Part shown: positions 17,232 to 23,780 of the stretch, piece by piece
How the letters are laid out: the number at the start of each line of letters is the position of its first letter
Position numbering within the stretch: the stretch's first letter is position 1
NCBI GenBank assembly: GCA_028276315.1
Contig: JAPYWP010000001.1
Span: 1 to 32,208, forward strand
DNA: 32,208 nt
Reading direction: 5' to 3'
From: Minisyncoccota bacterium
Lineage (GTDB): Bacteria > Patescibacteriota > Minisyncoccia > UBA6257 > HR35
The notes under the pieces: generated by a model
What the model was told of the DNA's origin: nothing
The model's input: only the letters and a program-made list of their open reading frames with translations
Database searches by the model: none
Position numbers and translations under genes: made by a program

Positions 17232-17263
17232 AACTTAGACCATCTTTAAAGATAGCCTAAGTT
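17232..17263 (-). promoter_or_regulatory. Hairpin in the tuf leader
   Basis: On the minus strand AACTTAG and CTAAGTT close an extended imperfect hairpin whose inner part is ATCTTTAAAGAT. It ends 8 nt before the tuf ATG and is followed by TTTTCTTA. Position and shape suggest control of tuf translation or attenuation, or a transcript-stabilising 5' structure; the choice is inference. Confidence 0.55.
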
Positions 17264-17285
17264 TTAAAATTTTATTAATAATTAA

Positions 17286-17312
17286 ATTATAACATAAAAA
17301 TTTAAAAGGCAA
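17286..17312 (-). promoter_or_regulatory. Extended -10 promoter of tuf
   Basis: The minus strand has TGTTATAAT (17286-17294), a perfect extended -10, with a weak TTGCCT -35 (17307-17312) 15 bp upstream. The same 15-nt string TTTTATGTTATAATT is found before rpsS, so both ribosomal operons share this promoter type. Confidence 0.75.
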
Positions 17313-17321
17313 CATATAAAG

Positions 17322-17349
17322 TTGATTTTAAAAAATTTTGAGTTAAAAT
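17322..17349 (+). promoter_or_regulatory. Promoter of rpsF-ssb-rpmB, probably leaderless
   Basis: TTGATT (17322-17327) and TAAAAT (17344-17349) are 16 bp apart. The ATG at 17358 is only 8 nt after the -10, so the transcript would start at or next to the start codon. No Shine-Dalgarno exists. Confidence 0.6.
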
Positions 17350-17357
17350 ATAAAATT

Positions 17358-17690
17358 ATGAGCAATTTAAACCTTTATGAAATAGCATTTTGGACAAAAA
17401 GCGAGGATTTAAATTTTGTAAATGAGATCAAAAATTTTTTAGACCAAAAGGAAGATGAAAAAATTTTAAAAGAGCATCCAAAATTTGGTAAATTATATTG
17501 GATTTTAGGTTATATTCAAAAAACAGAATTGCCAAAATTAGAGAAGTTTTTAAGATCTTCAAAAAATATCAATCAATTTATTATAATAAAAGTAAAAAAG
17601 AAAAAAGTTGAAAAAGAAACCAAAGAAAATAATTTAGAAAAAGATTTAGATAAAAAATTAGAAGAAATTTTAAATTATGAACATCAATAA
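17358..17690 (+). CDS. rpsF: 30S ribosomal protein S6 (bS6), divergent
   Basis: 110 aa from the ATG at 17358; an upstream TTG start at 17322 would lie in the promoter. The order YEIAFWT, helix, ILGYIQ, helix, NINQFIIIKV fits the beta-alpha-beta-beta-alpha-beta ferredoxin-like fold of S6, followed by a Lys/Glu-rich tail. Sequence similarity by eye is weak, so the call leans on the conserved rpsF-ssb neighbourhood. It overlaps ssb by 14 nt (the ATG of ssb is inside the last codons). Confidence 0.72.
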   Translation: MSNLNLYEIAFWTKSEDLNFVNEIKNFLDQKEDEKILKEHPKFGKLYWILGYIQKTELPKLEKFLRSSKNINQFIIIKVKKKKVEKETKENNLEKDLDKKLEEILNYEHQ

Positions 17691-18096
17691 AGTAATTTTA
17701 ATAGGAAATTTAACACAAAATGTAGATTATAGAGTTTTAAATAATGGTCAAAGTGTTGCAAAATTAACTTTAGCAACAAATAGAGTTTTTACAGATAAAT
17801 CTGGAGAGAAAAGAGAAGAGACAGAATATCATTCTGTAATTGCTTGGGGGAAATTAGCAGAACTTTGTAATAAATTTTTAGAAAAGGGTAGAATGATTTA
17901 TGTTGAAGGAAGACTTAAAACAAGAACTTATGAGAATGCTCAAGGACAAAAAGTTAGTAAAACAGAAATAATTGCTGAAGTTATAAAATTTGGTCCAAAG
18001 CCAAAAGAAAAAGAAAATGCTGAAAAAGAATTAGAAGAAATTGATTTTATAGAGCCCGAGAGTGAAAATTTTGATATCTCGGACTTTGCATTCTAA
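17677..18096 (+). CDS. ssb: Single-stranded DNA-binding protein
   Basis: 139 aa. The OB-fold is clear: NKVILIGNLTQNVDYRVLNN, then KLTLATNR, TEYHSVIAWGKLAELC, KGRMIYVEGRLKTRTYEN. A short acidic linker ends in DISDFAF, a degenerate form of the usual DDDIPF tip that recruits partner proteins such as RecG-family helicases. Overlaps rpsF by 14 nt and is followed 1 nt later by rpmB. Confidence 0.97.
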   Translation: MNINKVILIGNLTQNVDYRVLNNGQSVAKLTLATNRVFTDKSGEKREETEYHSVIAWGKLAELCNKFLEKGRMIYVEGRLKTRTYENAQGQKVSKTEIIAEVIKFGPKPKEKENAEKELEEIDFIEPESENFDISDFAF

Positions 18097-18097
18097 A

Positions 18098-18283
18098 ATG
18101 GCAGGCTGCGATATTTGTAAAACTAAATATTTAAAAGCAGTCAAAAGAAAAAAAATAAGAAGTAAATACAATCCTGTTAATGTTTATCGCCAGAAAGTAA
18201 ATGTTCAGAAAGTAAGAGTTAATGGAAAAGTACTAAAGCTTTGCCGTTCTTGTAGAAGAAAAGTTTTAAAAATTAAAGGTTAA
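18098..18283 (+). CDS. rpmB: 50S ribosomal protein L28 (bL28), zinc-ribbon type
   Basis: 61 aa from the ATG at 18098; an upstream in-frame start inside ssb is unlikely. It begins MAGCDICK and ends with NVQKVRVNGKVLKLCRSCRRK, which matches the bL28 pattern NLQKVR-NGK-xxxxCxxC. The two CxxC pairs predict a zinc site. It stands where rpsR (bS18) normally follows ssb, but it lacks the bS18 core (no IDYKD, no SRRKTG). bL28 is the better match; a divergent bS18 is the alternative. Its TAA shares the tetramer TTAA with the stop of gap on the other strand. Confidence 0.72.
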   Translation: MAGCDICKTKYLKAVKRKKIRSKYNPVNVYRQKVNVQKVRVNGKVLKLCRSCRRKVLKIKG

Positions 18284-19296
18284 AATTTTAAAATATCTTT
18301 TATTTTTTTAAGATGCAATTTTAACATAGCGCAATATCCCCATTCATTGTCATACCAGGAAAATATTTTAACAAGATCACCATCAACTACTCTTGTTAAT
18401 GTAAGATCAACTATAGCTCCATAAGGTTCTTTTAATATATCGCTAGATACAACTTGTTCCTCAACAACTTTTATTATATCTTTCCATTCATCTTTTTTAG
18501 CCTCATTTTTAATTATTTCGTTTATTTCAGAAACCGTAGTTTTTTTCTCTAAAAGTATGGTTAAATCAGATAAAGAACCAGAAATTACAGGAACTCTTAT
18601 AGAAATTCCATCAAATTTATTTTTTAAAAATGGTAAAACTTTTACAGTTGCTTCAGCTGCACCAGTTGTAGAAGGAATAATATTAAAGGCGGCAGCCCTT
18701 CCTCTTCTAAAATCATTTCCTTTAGAAATACTATCAACTAATGATTGAGTATTTGTGTAAGCATGGATCGTAGTTAAAACTGCTTTTTTAATCCCAAAAT
18801 ATTTTTGAATTATAGCTAAAACAGGATTAATAGAATTTGTAGTACAAGACGCATTAGAAGTTATTGATCCCTCATTAAATTCAATTATTTTATCCCAATC
18901 TCCAAGATTGGGAGTTAAAGTTAAAATATCATCTTTTGGTGGCGCAGTTAAAACAACAAATTTTGCACCAGCCTTTATATGTTTTAAAGCTTTCTCTCTT
19001 TCTGTAAAAACACCACTAGCCTCAACTACTATATCTATTTTAAGATCTTTCCATGGCAAATTTTCTGGTTCTTTTTCGTTTAAAATCAAAATTTCTTTAT
19101 CTTTTACTTTAAACTTATTTCCTTCTAAAATAAAATCATCAAATCTACCATAAACAGAATCATATTTTAAAAGATAGGCTAAATTTTCTGGACTTGAAAG
19201 ATCATTTATAGCAACAATATCAAAATCTTTATCATCAATTATTTGTCTAAAAAATATTCTACCTATTCTTCCAAATCCATTTATTGCTATTTTCAT
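18280..19296 (-). CDS. gap: Glyceraldehyde-3-phosphate dehydrogenase
   Basis: 338 aa glycolytic enzyme. The Rossmann start is MKIAINGFGRIGR. The NAD-type Asp is in AINDLSSPENLAYLLKYDSVYGRF. The catalytic Cys151 is in SNASCTTN with partner His178 (TIHAYTNTQ). The phosphate-binding RRGRAAAFNIIPSTTGAA and the C-terminal WYDNEWGYC are intact. The stretch before the catalytic loop (LTPNLGDWDK) departs from the common GVNHDxYD. The start overlaps the rmuC stop by 4 nt, so gap is the last gene of the rpsS operon. Confidence 0.98.
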   Translation of the reverse strand: MKIAINGFGRIGRIFFRQIIDDKDFDIVAINDLSSPENLAYLLKYDSVYGRFDDFILEGNKFKVKDKEILILNEKEPENLPWKDLKIDIVVEASGVFTEREKALKHIKAGAKFVVLTAPPKDDILTLTPNLGDWDKIIEFNEGSITSNASCTTNSINPVLAIIQKYFGIKKAVLTTIHAYTNTQSLVDSISKGNDFRRGRAAAFNIIPSTTGAAEATVKVLPFLKNKFDGISIRVPVISGSLSDLTILLEKKTTVSEINEIIKNEAKKDEWKDIIKVVEEQVVSSDILKEPYGAIVDLTLTRVVDGDLVKIFSWYDNEWGYCAMLKLHLKKIKDILKF

Positions 19297-20282
19297 GTTA
19301 ATATTTTTTCTTTTATTTTATCTTCTATTTTTTCTTCTTTTTTAATTAATGACCTAAAATTAAATATGAATCTATTTAAAATTCTCTCAAACTCTTGAAT
19401 ATTCGAAAAACTATATCTTAATTGATTATAAGACTTTTCAAATTGATTTGCAAGCTCAACTAAATCTTTTTCCAGTTGATGCAAATTATTTAATATTTGA
19501 TTAATATTTTCGCTAATTTGCTTTCGCGAAGAAAGTAAAAGCAAAGAAGAACACATAACTTCAAAATTTTTTGGAGATGTTATAAAAACAGATTTTTCTC
19601 TTGCATATTCCCAAACTTCATCAAAATCTTTATCAGTTAAAAGTTCATAATAAATACTTTCATTTGCTAAATACATTAAAGCAAATTCTACCGTACCTTT
19701 TGATGGTAAAATATATTTTTTAGAAATACTTTCTATTTGTGCTTTCAATTTTTTTATTAATTCTTTTTTGGTATTTTGTCTTTCATCTTTTGAAAAAATT
19801 CCAGCAAAATTAGAAACTGGAAACTTTGAATCAATAGGAATTAAAATATCATTAATTTTAATAACAAAATCTACCTTATCAGTACCTATAGGATATTGTT
19901 TTTCATAAAGATTTGATGGTAATCTTTTTAAAATTTCTTCAAGCATTCGTTCTCCCAAAAATCCTCTTTCTTTAGGGCCCGAGAGAATTTCTTTTAAAGT
20001 TTTCATTTCTTCAGCGCTTAGCTTAATATCTCTTGTTAATTCTTCTATTTTAAATGTGTACTCCATTATCTTTTCCTGCTTTTTTAATGTACTATCTAAA
20101 TGTTCTTCTACTTCTTTTTTTAAAAGAGAAAAATTTTCTGTAATTTTATTTTGGAGATCCAAAAATTTTTGAAGATCAACATCTTTGTTTTTAATTATAA
20201 AATTTTCCAGATCTTTTTTTAAAAGAAAGTATAATAAAGCTACTGCAATTAGAATTATTAAAATATTTAAAAATAATGTCAT
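19293..20282 (-). CDS. rmuC: RmuC family DNA recombination protein
   Basis: 329 aa. An N-terminal membrane segment (about residues 3-21) is followed by a coiled coil, then the RmuC nuclease-like core: GERMLEEILKRLP, QYPIGTDKVDFVIKIND, ILIPIDSKFPVSNF and the YLANESIYYELL region. The Asp-Phe-Val/Asp-Ser-Lys pattern resembles a PD-(D/E)xK active site. RmuC limits DNA inversions and recombination at short repeats. It overlaps both rplN and gap by 4 nt (ATGA), showing that it is embedded in the ribosomal operon. Confidence 0.93.
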   Translation of the reverse strand: MTLFLNILIILIAVALLYFLLKKDLENFIIKNKDVDLQKFLDLQNKITENFSLLKKEVEEHLDSTLKKQEKIMEYTFKIEELTRDIKLSAEEMKTLKEILSGPKERGFLGERMLEEILKRLPSNLYEKQYPIGTDKVDFVIKINDILIPIDSKFPVSNFAGIFSKDERQNTKKELIKKLKAQIESISKKYILPSKGTVEFALMYLANESIYYELLTDKDFDEVWEYAREKSVFITSPKNFEVMCSSLLLLSSRKQISENINQILNNLHQLEKDLVELANQFEKSYNQLRYSFSNIQEFERILNRFIFNFRSLIKKEEKIEDKIKEKILT

Positions 20283-20647
20283 ACCAATGCTTGAGCTAAA
20301 GAAACTATCCTATCATATCCCCAATCTTTAAATTCTCTTGGAATTGGTCCAAAAATTCTAGTTCCTTTTATATCTTTTTCTTTATCTAAAATAACAGCTG
20401 CATTTTCAAAAAATCTAACATAGCTACCATCTTTTCTTCTCCATGGTTTTTTCTGTCTAACAATTACAGCTCTAACTACTGTACCCTTTTTAATCTCACT
20501 AGTTGGTAATGCTTCTTTTACAGTACATACAATAACCTCTCCTATTTCCGCGTATCTCTTTTTAGAATATCCTGGAATTCCAATACACTGGAGTTTTTTA
20601 ACTCCAGTATTATCAGCTACATTTAAAATTGTTCTATGTTGAATCAT
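20279..20647 (-). CDS. rplN: 50S ribosomal protein L14 (uL14)
   Basis: 122 aa, exact family length. It begins MIQHRTILNVADNTGVKKLQ, with RAVIVRQKKPWRRKDGSYVRF and a C-terminal GPIPREFKDWGYDRIVSLAQ. Overlaps rpsC by 4 nt. The genes usually between rpsC and rplN (rplP, rpmC, rpsQ) are not here. Confidence 0.98.
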   Translation of the reverse strand: MIQHRTILNVADNTGVKKLQCIGIPGYSKKRYAEIGEVIVCTVKEALPTSEIKKGTVVRAVIVRQKKPWRRKDGSYVRFFENAAVILDKEKDIKGTRIFGPIPREFKDWGYDRIVSLAQALV

Positions 20648-21306
20648 ATTTTTTCTCCTTTATAAAGCCAAACTTTTATTCCAACAACACCATAAGTACA
20701 ATAAGCTCTATTTTCAGCATAATCAATAATACTTCTAAAAGTAGAAAGAGGAACTTTACCTTTTGGATCGGTTAACCATTCTGATCTTGCAATTTCAGCA
20801 CCATTTAATCTACCTGAGATTTTTACTTTAACCCCTAAAATTTCTTTATGTTGAAGAGCTCTTTGAATTAATCTTTTCATAACTTTCCTAACAGGCATTC
20901 TTTTTTCTATCTCAATGGCAGCAAGTTCAGCCAATATAGCAGCCGAAGCATATGGTTTTTTAACTTCAATAACTTCTATACCTAACATTGGCATTTGTTT
21001 TTCTTTATAAATTTCATTTAATTTTTCTAAAATACTTTCTTTAAGATCCTTTAATTTTTTACCCTCAGAACCAATAATTAAACCAGGCCTTGCTGTTTTT
21101 ATAATTACGTTTAGTTTCTCATTGCTTGGTCTTTCTATTTCTATTTTCTCAATACCGGCTCTTTTAAATTTTTTATTTATTAAATTTCTAATAACAAAAT
21201 CAACAAATAAATTAAACTTCAAATTAGAAGAAGAGGGAAACCACCTTGATCGCCAATATTCATTTATTCCTATTCTCAAACCTATTGGATTTGTTTTGTG
21301 CCCCAT
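20644..21306 (-). CDS. rpsC: 30S ribosomal protein S3 (uS3)
   Basis: 220 aa. It begins MGHKTNPIGLRIGINEYW. The KH domain is PGLIIGSEGKKLKDLKESI, and the C-terminal domain has RAAL-type RALQHKEILGVKVKISGRLNGAEIARSEW. It starts 15 nt after rplV and its stop overlaps rplN. Confidence 0.98.
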   Translation of the reverse strand: MGHKTNPIGLRIGINEYWRSRWFPSSSNLKFNLFVDFVIRNLINKKFKRAGIEKIEIERPSNEKLNVIIKTARPGLIIGSEGKKLKDLKESILEKLNEIYKEKQMPMLGIEVIEVKKPYASAAILAELAAIEIEKRMPVRKVMKRLIQRALQHKEILGVKVKISGRLNGAEIARSEWLTDPKGKVPLSTFRSIIDYAENRAYCTYGVVGIKVWLYKGEKI

Positions 21307-21321
21307 AATAAAATTAATAAA

Positions 21322-21837
21322 TTATTTATCAATTGATTTTCTTCTAAATATCTTTGGAATAATTATATCAAATTTTGACTTTTGCTCCTTTTGTTCGACT
21401 TCTCTAATTTGCTTTTCTTCTTTTTGCTCTTTTTCAGATTTTTCTTTCTTCTTATTCTTTTTAATTAATTCCTCTATCTCTTTATCAGTTAATTCTTTAT
21501 AACCATCCAATGATTCTAAAACTAATTTTATATGAGAGCTTCTTTTTAAAATTAAGCTTGCTCTACCATAAGCTCTTGGTAAATATCTTTTCAATCTTGG
21601 CCCCTCATTTACTTGAATCTCTTTAATAACTAAATATTCTTTTGGAACTCTTTTTTCTATTGCAAAGCTAGTAATTCCAGATTTAATTAACTTCATCAAA
21701 TCTTTTGCCGCTCTTTTTTTAACATAATTTAAAATAGATATCGCGTCGATAGCTTTTTTTCCTCTAATTAAATCAGCAACTAATCTTACTTTTCTTGGTG
21801 CAATTCTTAAATAATTTAAATAAAATGTCTTTTGCAT
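21322..21837 (-). CDS. rplV: 50S ribosomal protein L22 (uL22) with charged C-terminal extension
   Basis: 171 aa, against about 110 in most bacteria. The L22 core (LRIAPRKVRLVADLIRGKKA; the tunnel hairpin with GPRLKRYLPRAYGRASLILK) ends near residue 110. After it comes a Lys/Glu/Gln-rich tail of about 60 residues, probably helical and then disordered, with no recognised domain. The start overlaps the rpsS stop by one base (TAATG). Confidence 0.97.
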   Translation of the reverse strand: MQKTFYLNYLRIAPRKVRLVADLIRGKKAIDAISILNYVKKRAAKDLMKLIKSGITSFAIEKRVPKEYLVIKEIQVNEGPRLKRYLPRAYGRASLILKRSSHIKLVLESLDGYKELTDKEIEELIKKNKKKEKSEKEQKEEKQIREVEQKEQKSKFDIIIPKIFRRKSIDK

Positions 21838-22163
21838 TATTTATTAAGTGCAGCTTGTGCTGCTTTTAATTTTTGCTCTAATTCTCTTTGTTTTTTACCA
21901 CCATGCTTTATAAACTTTCTTGTAGGAGCAAATTCTCCCAATCTATGGCCAACCATATCTTCTACTACCCTAACCTCTATAAAATTTTTTCCATTATGAA
22001 CAGCAAATGTTAAACCAACCATCTCTGGTGTTATCATTGCTGCTCTATACCAAGTCTTTATTACAGCCTTTTCCCTTTCTTTTTCTGGCAAACTTTTTAC
22101 TTTTTCTACCTTTTTTAATAATTTTTCTGGTACGTAAAATCCTTTTTTAAGGCTTCTTCCCAT
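21837..22163 (-). CDS. rpsS: 30S ribosomal protein S19 (uS19)
   Basis: 108 aa. It begins MGRSLKKGFYV. The core has TWYRAAMITPEMVGLTFAVH and GHRLGEFAPTRKF, with a basic helical C-terminus. First gene of the run rpsS-rplV-rpsC-rplN-rmuC-gap; rplB, normally just upstream, is absent. The promoter has an extended -10 about 35 nt upstream. Confidence 0.98.
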   Translation of the reverse strand: MGRSLKKGFYVPEKLLKKVEKVKSLPEKEREKAVIKTWYRAAMITPEMVGLTFAVHNGKNFIEVRVVEDMVGHRLGEFAPTRKFIKHGGKKQRELEQKLKAAQAALNK

Positions 22164-22166
22164 ATT

Positions 22167-22195
22167 TTGCTTTTTGAATTAATTAGATTTATAAT
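22167..22195 (+). promoter_or_regulatory. Promoter of the two small membrane-protein genes
   Basis: TTGCTT (22167-22172) and a perfect TATAAT (22190-22195) are spaced by 17 bp, with the first small ORF starting 21 nt after the -10. It overlaps the divergent rpsS promoter region. Confidence 0.6.
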
Positions 22196-22197
22196 TA

Positions 22198-22206
22198 ATT
22201 ATAACA
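22198..22206 (-). promoter_or_regulatory. Extended -10 promoter of rpsS operon
   Basis: The minus strand reads TGTTATAAT, 34 nt before the rpsS ATG. No good -35 is seen, as expected for an extended -10 promoter. The flanking bases are the same as in the tuf promoter. Confidence 0.65.
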
Positions 22207-22216
22207 TAAAATAAAG

Positions 22217-22387
22217 ATGGGATTTTTAAGAGGAATTTTTAAAAATATTAATAGCGAAAAATTTTTAGATTTAGCTATTTTAATCTTACTTTTAATCTTT
22301 GTTTTTAATTTAGGATTTATTTTTGGCGCTAAAATATTTAAACAAAGTCCAATAATTATAAACTGCCCAGAATATGGAAATAATTGA
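22217..22387 (+). CDS. Small single-pass membrane protein, 56 aa
   Basis: Begins MGFLRGIFKNINSEKF, then a hydrophobic segment (about residues 18-38, LDLAILILLLIFVFNLGFIF) and a short outer tail ending QSPIIINCPEYGNN. One membrane pass with a lumen-side or outside tail is likely. It has a good promoter and overlaps the next small ORF by 14 nt, the same overlap as rpsF/ssb. It fills a gap between two ribosomal genes on the other strand. Family not recognised; function unknown. Confidence 0.65.
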   Translation: MGFLRGIFKNINSEKFLDLAILILLLIFVFNLGFIFGAKIFKQSPIIINCPEYGNN

Positions 22388-22478
22388 TATTTTAGGAATA
22401 ACAATATTTTTTCTTTTCTTTTTATTAATTTTATTTTTTAAATTTTTGGATCTTTATGAAAAATATTGGGAAACTTAA
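22374..22478 (+). CDS. Very small membrane protein, 34 aa
   Basis: Sequence begins MEIIDILGITIFF and contains one strongly hydrophobic helix (about residues 5-23), then a charged end FLDLYEKYWET. Its start lies inside the end of the 56-aa ORF (14-nt overlap). Its TAA shares the tetramer TTAA (22475-22478) with the stop of rplI on the other strand, the same arrangement as rpmB/gap. These arrangements favour a real gene, but the length makes it uncertain. Confidence 0.5.
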   Translation: MEIIDILGITIFFLFFLLILFFKFLDLYEKYWET

Positions 22479-22921
22479 TCTTCTTTTGGTTTTACAATTA
22501 CATTTATCTCTGCCTCAATACCATAAGGAAAAATAACTTTTACTTTATGTTCTCCAGTATTTTTAATTTTATTTATATCAACATCAAAATCATCATAAAT
22601 TAAATTCTTTTCCTTTAAAAATTCTTTTATTTTTGAAATTATATCTTTTTTAGAAATTGAGCCAAATATTACTTTATCTTTTTGTACTTTAAGTAAAAAT
22701 TCAAAACTTTTATTATTTAAAATATTACAAATTTCCTTTACTTTCTCTTTTTCTTTTTCCTGATCTTTTTGCTCTTTTTTAATTTTTTTCTCTAAATTTT
22801 CATCAAATAAAACAGCATAGTTATTTGGCTTTAAAAAATTAAAAAAATAACCAGGTTTAACATCTTTAATTTCCCCTTTTTTTGCAACTCCAGGTAATTC
22901 TTTTATAAAATAAACCTTCAT
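22475..22921 (-). CDS. rplI: 50S ribosomal protein L9 (bL9)
   Basis: 148 aa, exact family length. The N-terminal domain is MKVYFIKELPGVAKKGEIKDVKPGY with NFLKPNNYAVLF. A long central helix leads to the C-terminal domain (GSISKKDII, IKNTGEHKVKVIFPYGIEAEI). It lies 10 nt after mutM, at the end of parB-mutM-rplI. Many Patescibacteria are reported to lack bL9, so its presence may help place the lineage. Confidence 0.96.
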   Translation of the reverse strand: MKVYFIKELPGVAKKGEIKDVKPGYFFNFLKPNNYAVLFDENLEKKIKKEQKDQEKEKEKVKEICNILNNKSFEFLLKVQKDKVIFGSISKKDIISKIKEFLKEKNLIYDDFDVDINKIKNTGEHKVKVIFPYGIEAEINVIVKPKED

Positions 22922-22931
22922 AAATATAATT

Positions 22932-23777
22932 TTAATATATTTGGCAAATTGGACAAAAATAACTTGATCTTTGCTTTATTTTTATAACTTTAATTTCACT
23001 ATTACATCTTTTGCATTTTTTCATTTTATAAACTCTTCTATAAAAACCATAAAGACCAATTTTACCATCTAAAAGCCTGTAGTCTGAAATTGAAATTCCT
23101 TTTAATTTTATTGCTTCTTTTAAAATTTTTTTAATATTTTCAAATAAAGCTTTAGCTAATTTTTCATTCAAACTTATACCAAGCGTGTTTGGATTTATTT
23201 TACTTTCCCACAGTGCTTCATCGCTATAAATATTTCCTATACCAGAAAAACAATTTTGTTCCATTAAAATTTCTTTTATTCTTTTCTTTTTCAAAATACA
23301 TTTATAAAAATAATCAAAATCAATGCTTAAAACATCTGGACCAATATCCTCTTTTATCTTTTTTAAAATATCTTCCTTTCCAATTAAATTTTTTGAAAAT
23401 TTTCTAACATCGCAAAGACCTAAATCTAGAGGAAAATCCAAAAAGAAAATAGCTCTTATAAATAAATTTTTAGGATCATCCTTAAGTGGACCATCAATTA
23501 ATGGGAAAATTTTCCCATTTTCTATTTTCCATTTTCCTAAAAGAAGATGCCCTGTTAATTTTTGATGCAAAATCCAAAAAAATCCTTCAGAAAGTTTAAA
23601 AATTATATATTTGCCTCTATTAAAAACATCTAAAATCTTTTTATTTTTAATATTTTCTCTAAAATAATCAAAATTTTTAAAAATCCCAAAAGTATCTGTA
23701 AAAACGTCTTTTATAATAACTCCTTTTATTTTTTTTAAAGATTTTACAGTTGTAATTACTTCTGGTAATTCTGGCAT
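22932..23777 (-). CDS. mutM: Formamidopyrimidine-DNA glycosylase (Fpg)
   Basis: 281 aa base-excision repair enzyme removing 8-oxoguanine. The N-terminal catalytic MPELPEV gives Pro2 and Glu3 after Met removal. Lys in NRGKYIIF matches the conserved Lys57. The helix-two-turn-helix is SGIGNIYSDEALW. The C-terminal zinc finger is CKRC...CPIC with the conserved Arg in QRSSYFC. It begins 3 nt after parB. Confidence 0.96.
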   Translation of the reverse strand: MPELPEVITTVKSLKKIKGVIIKDVFTDTFGIFKNFDYFRENIKNKKILDVFNRGKYIIFKLSEGFFWILHQKLTGHLLLGKWKIENGKIFPLIDGPLKDDPKNLFIRAIFFLDFPLDLGLCDVRKFSKNLIGKEDILKKIKEDIGPDVLSIDFDYFYKCILKKKRIKEILMEQNCFSGIGNIYSDEALWESKINPNTLGISLNEKLAKALFENIKKILKEAIKLKGISISDYRLLDGKIGLYGFYRRVYKMKKCKRCNSEIKVIKIKQRSSYFCPICQIY

Positions 23778-23780
23778 AAA

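Noticed and set aside
22195..22404. 69-codon minus-strand frame between rpsS and rplI
   Set aside because: It is antisense to the 56-aa membrane ORF, which has the better promoter, overlap and protein character.
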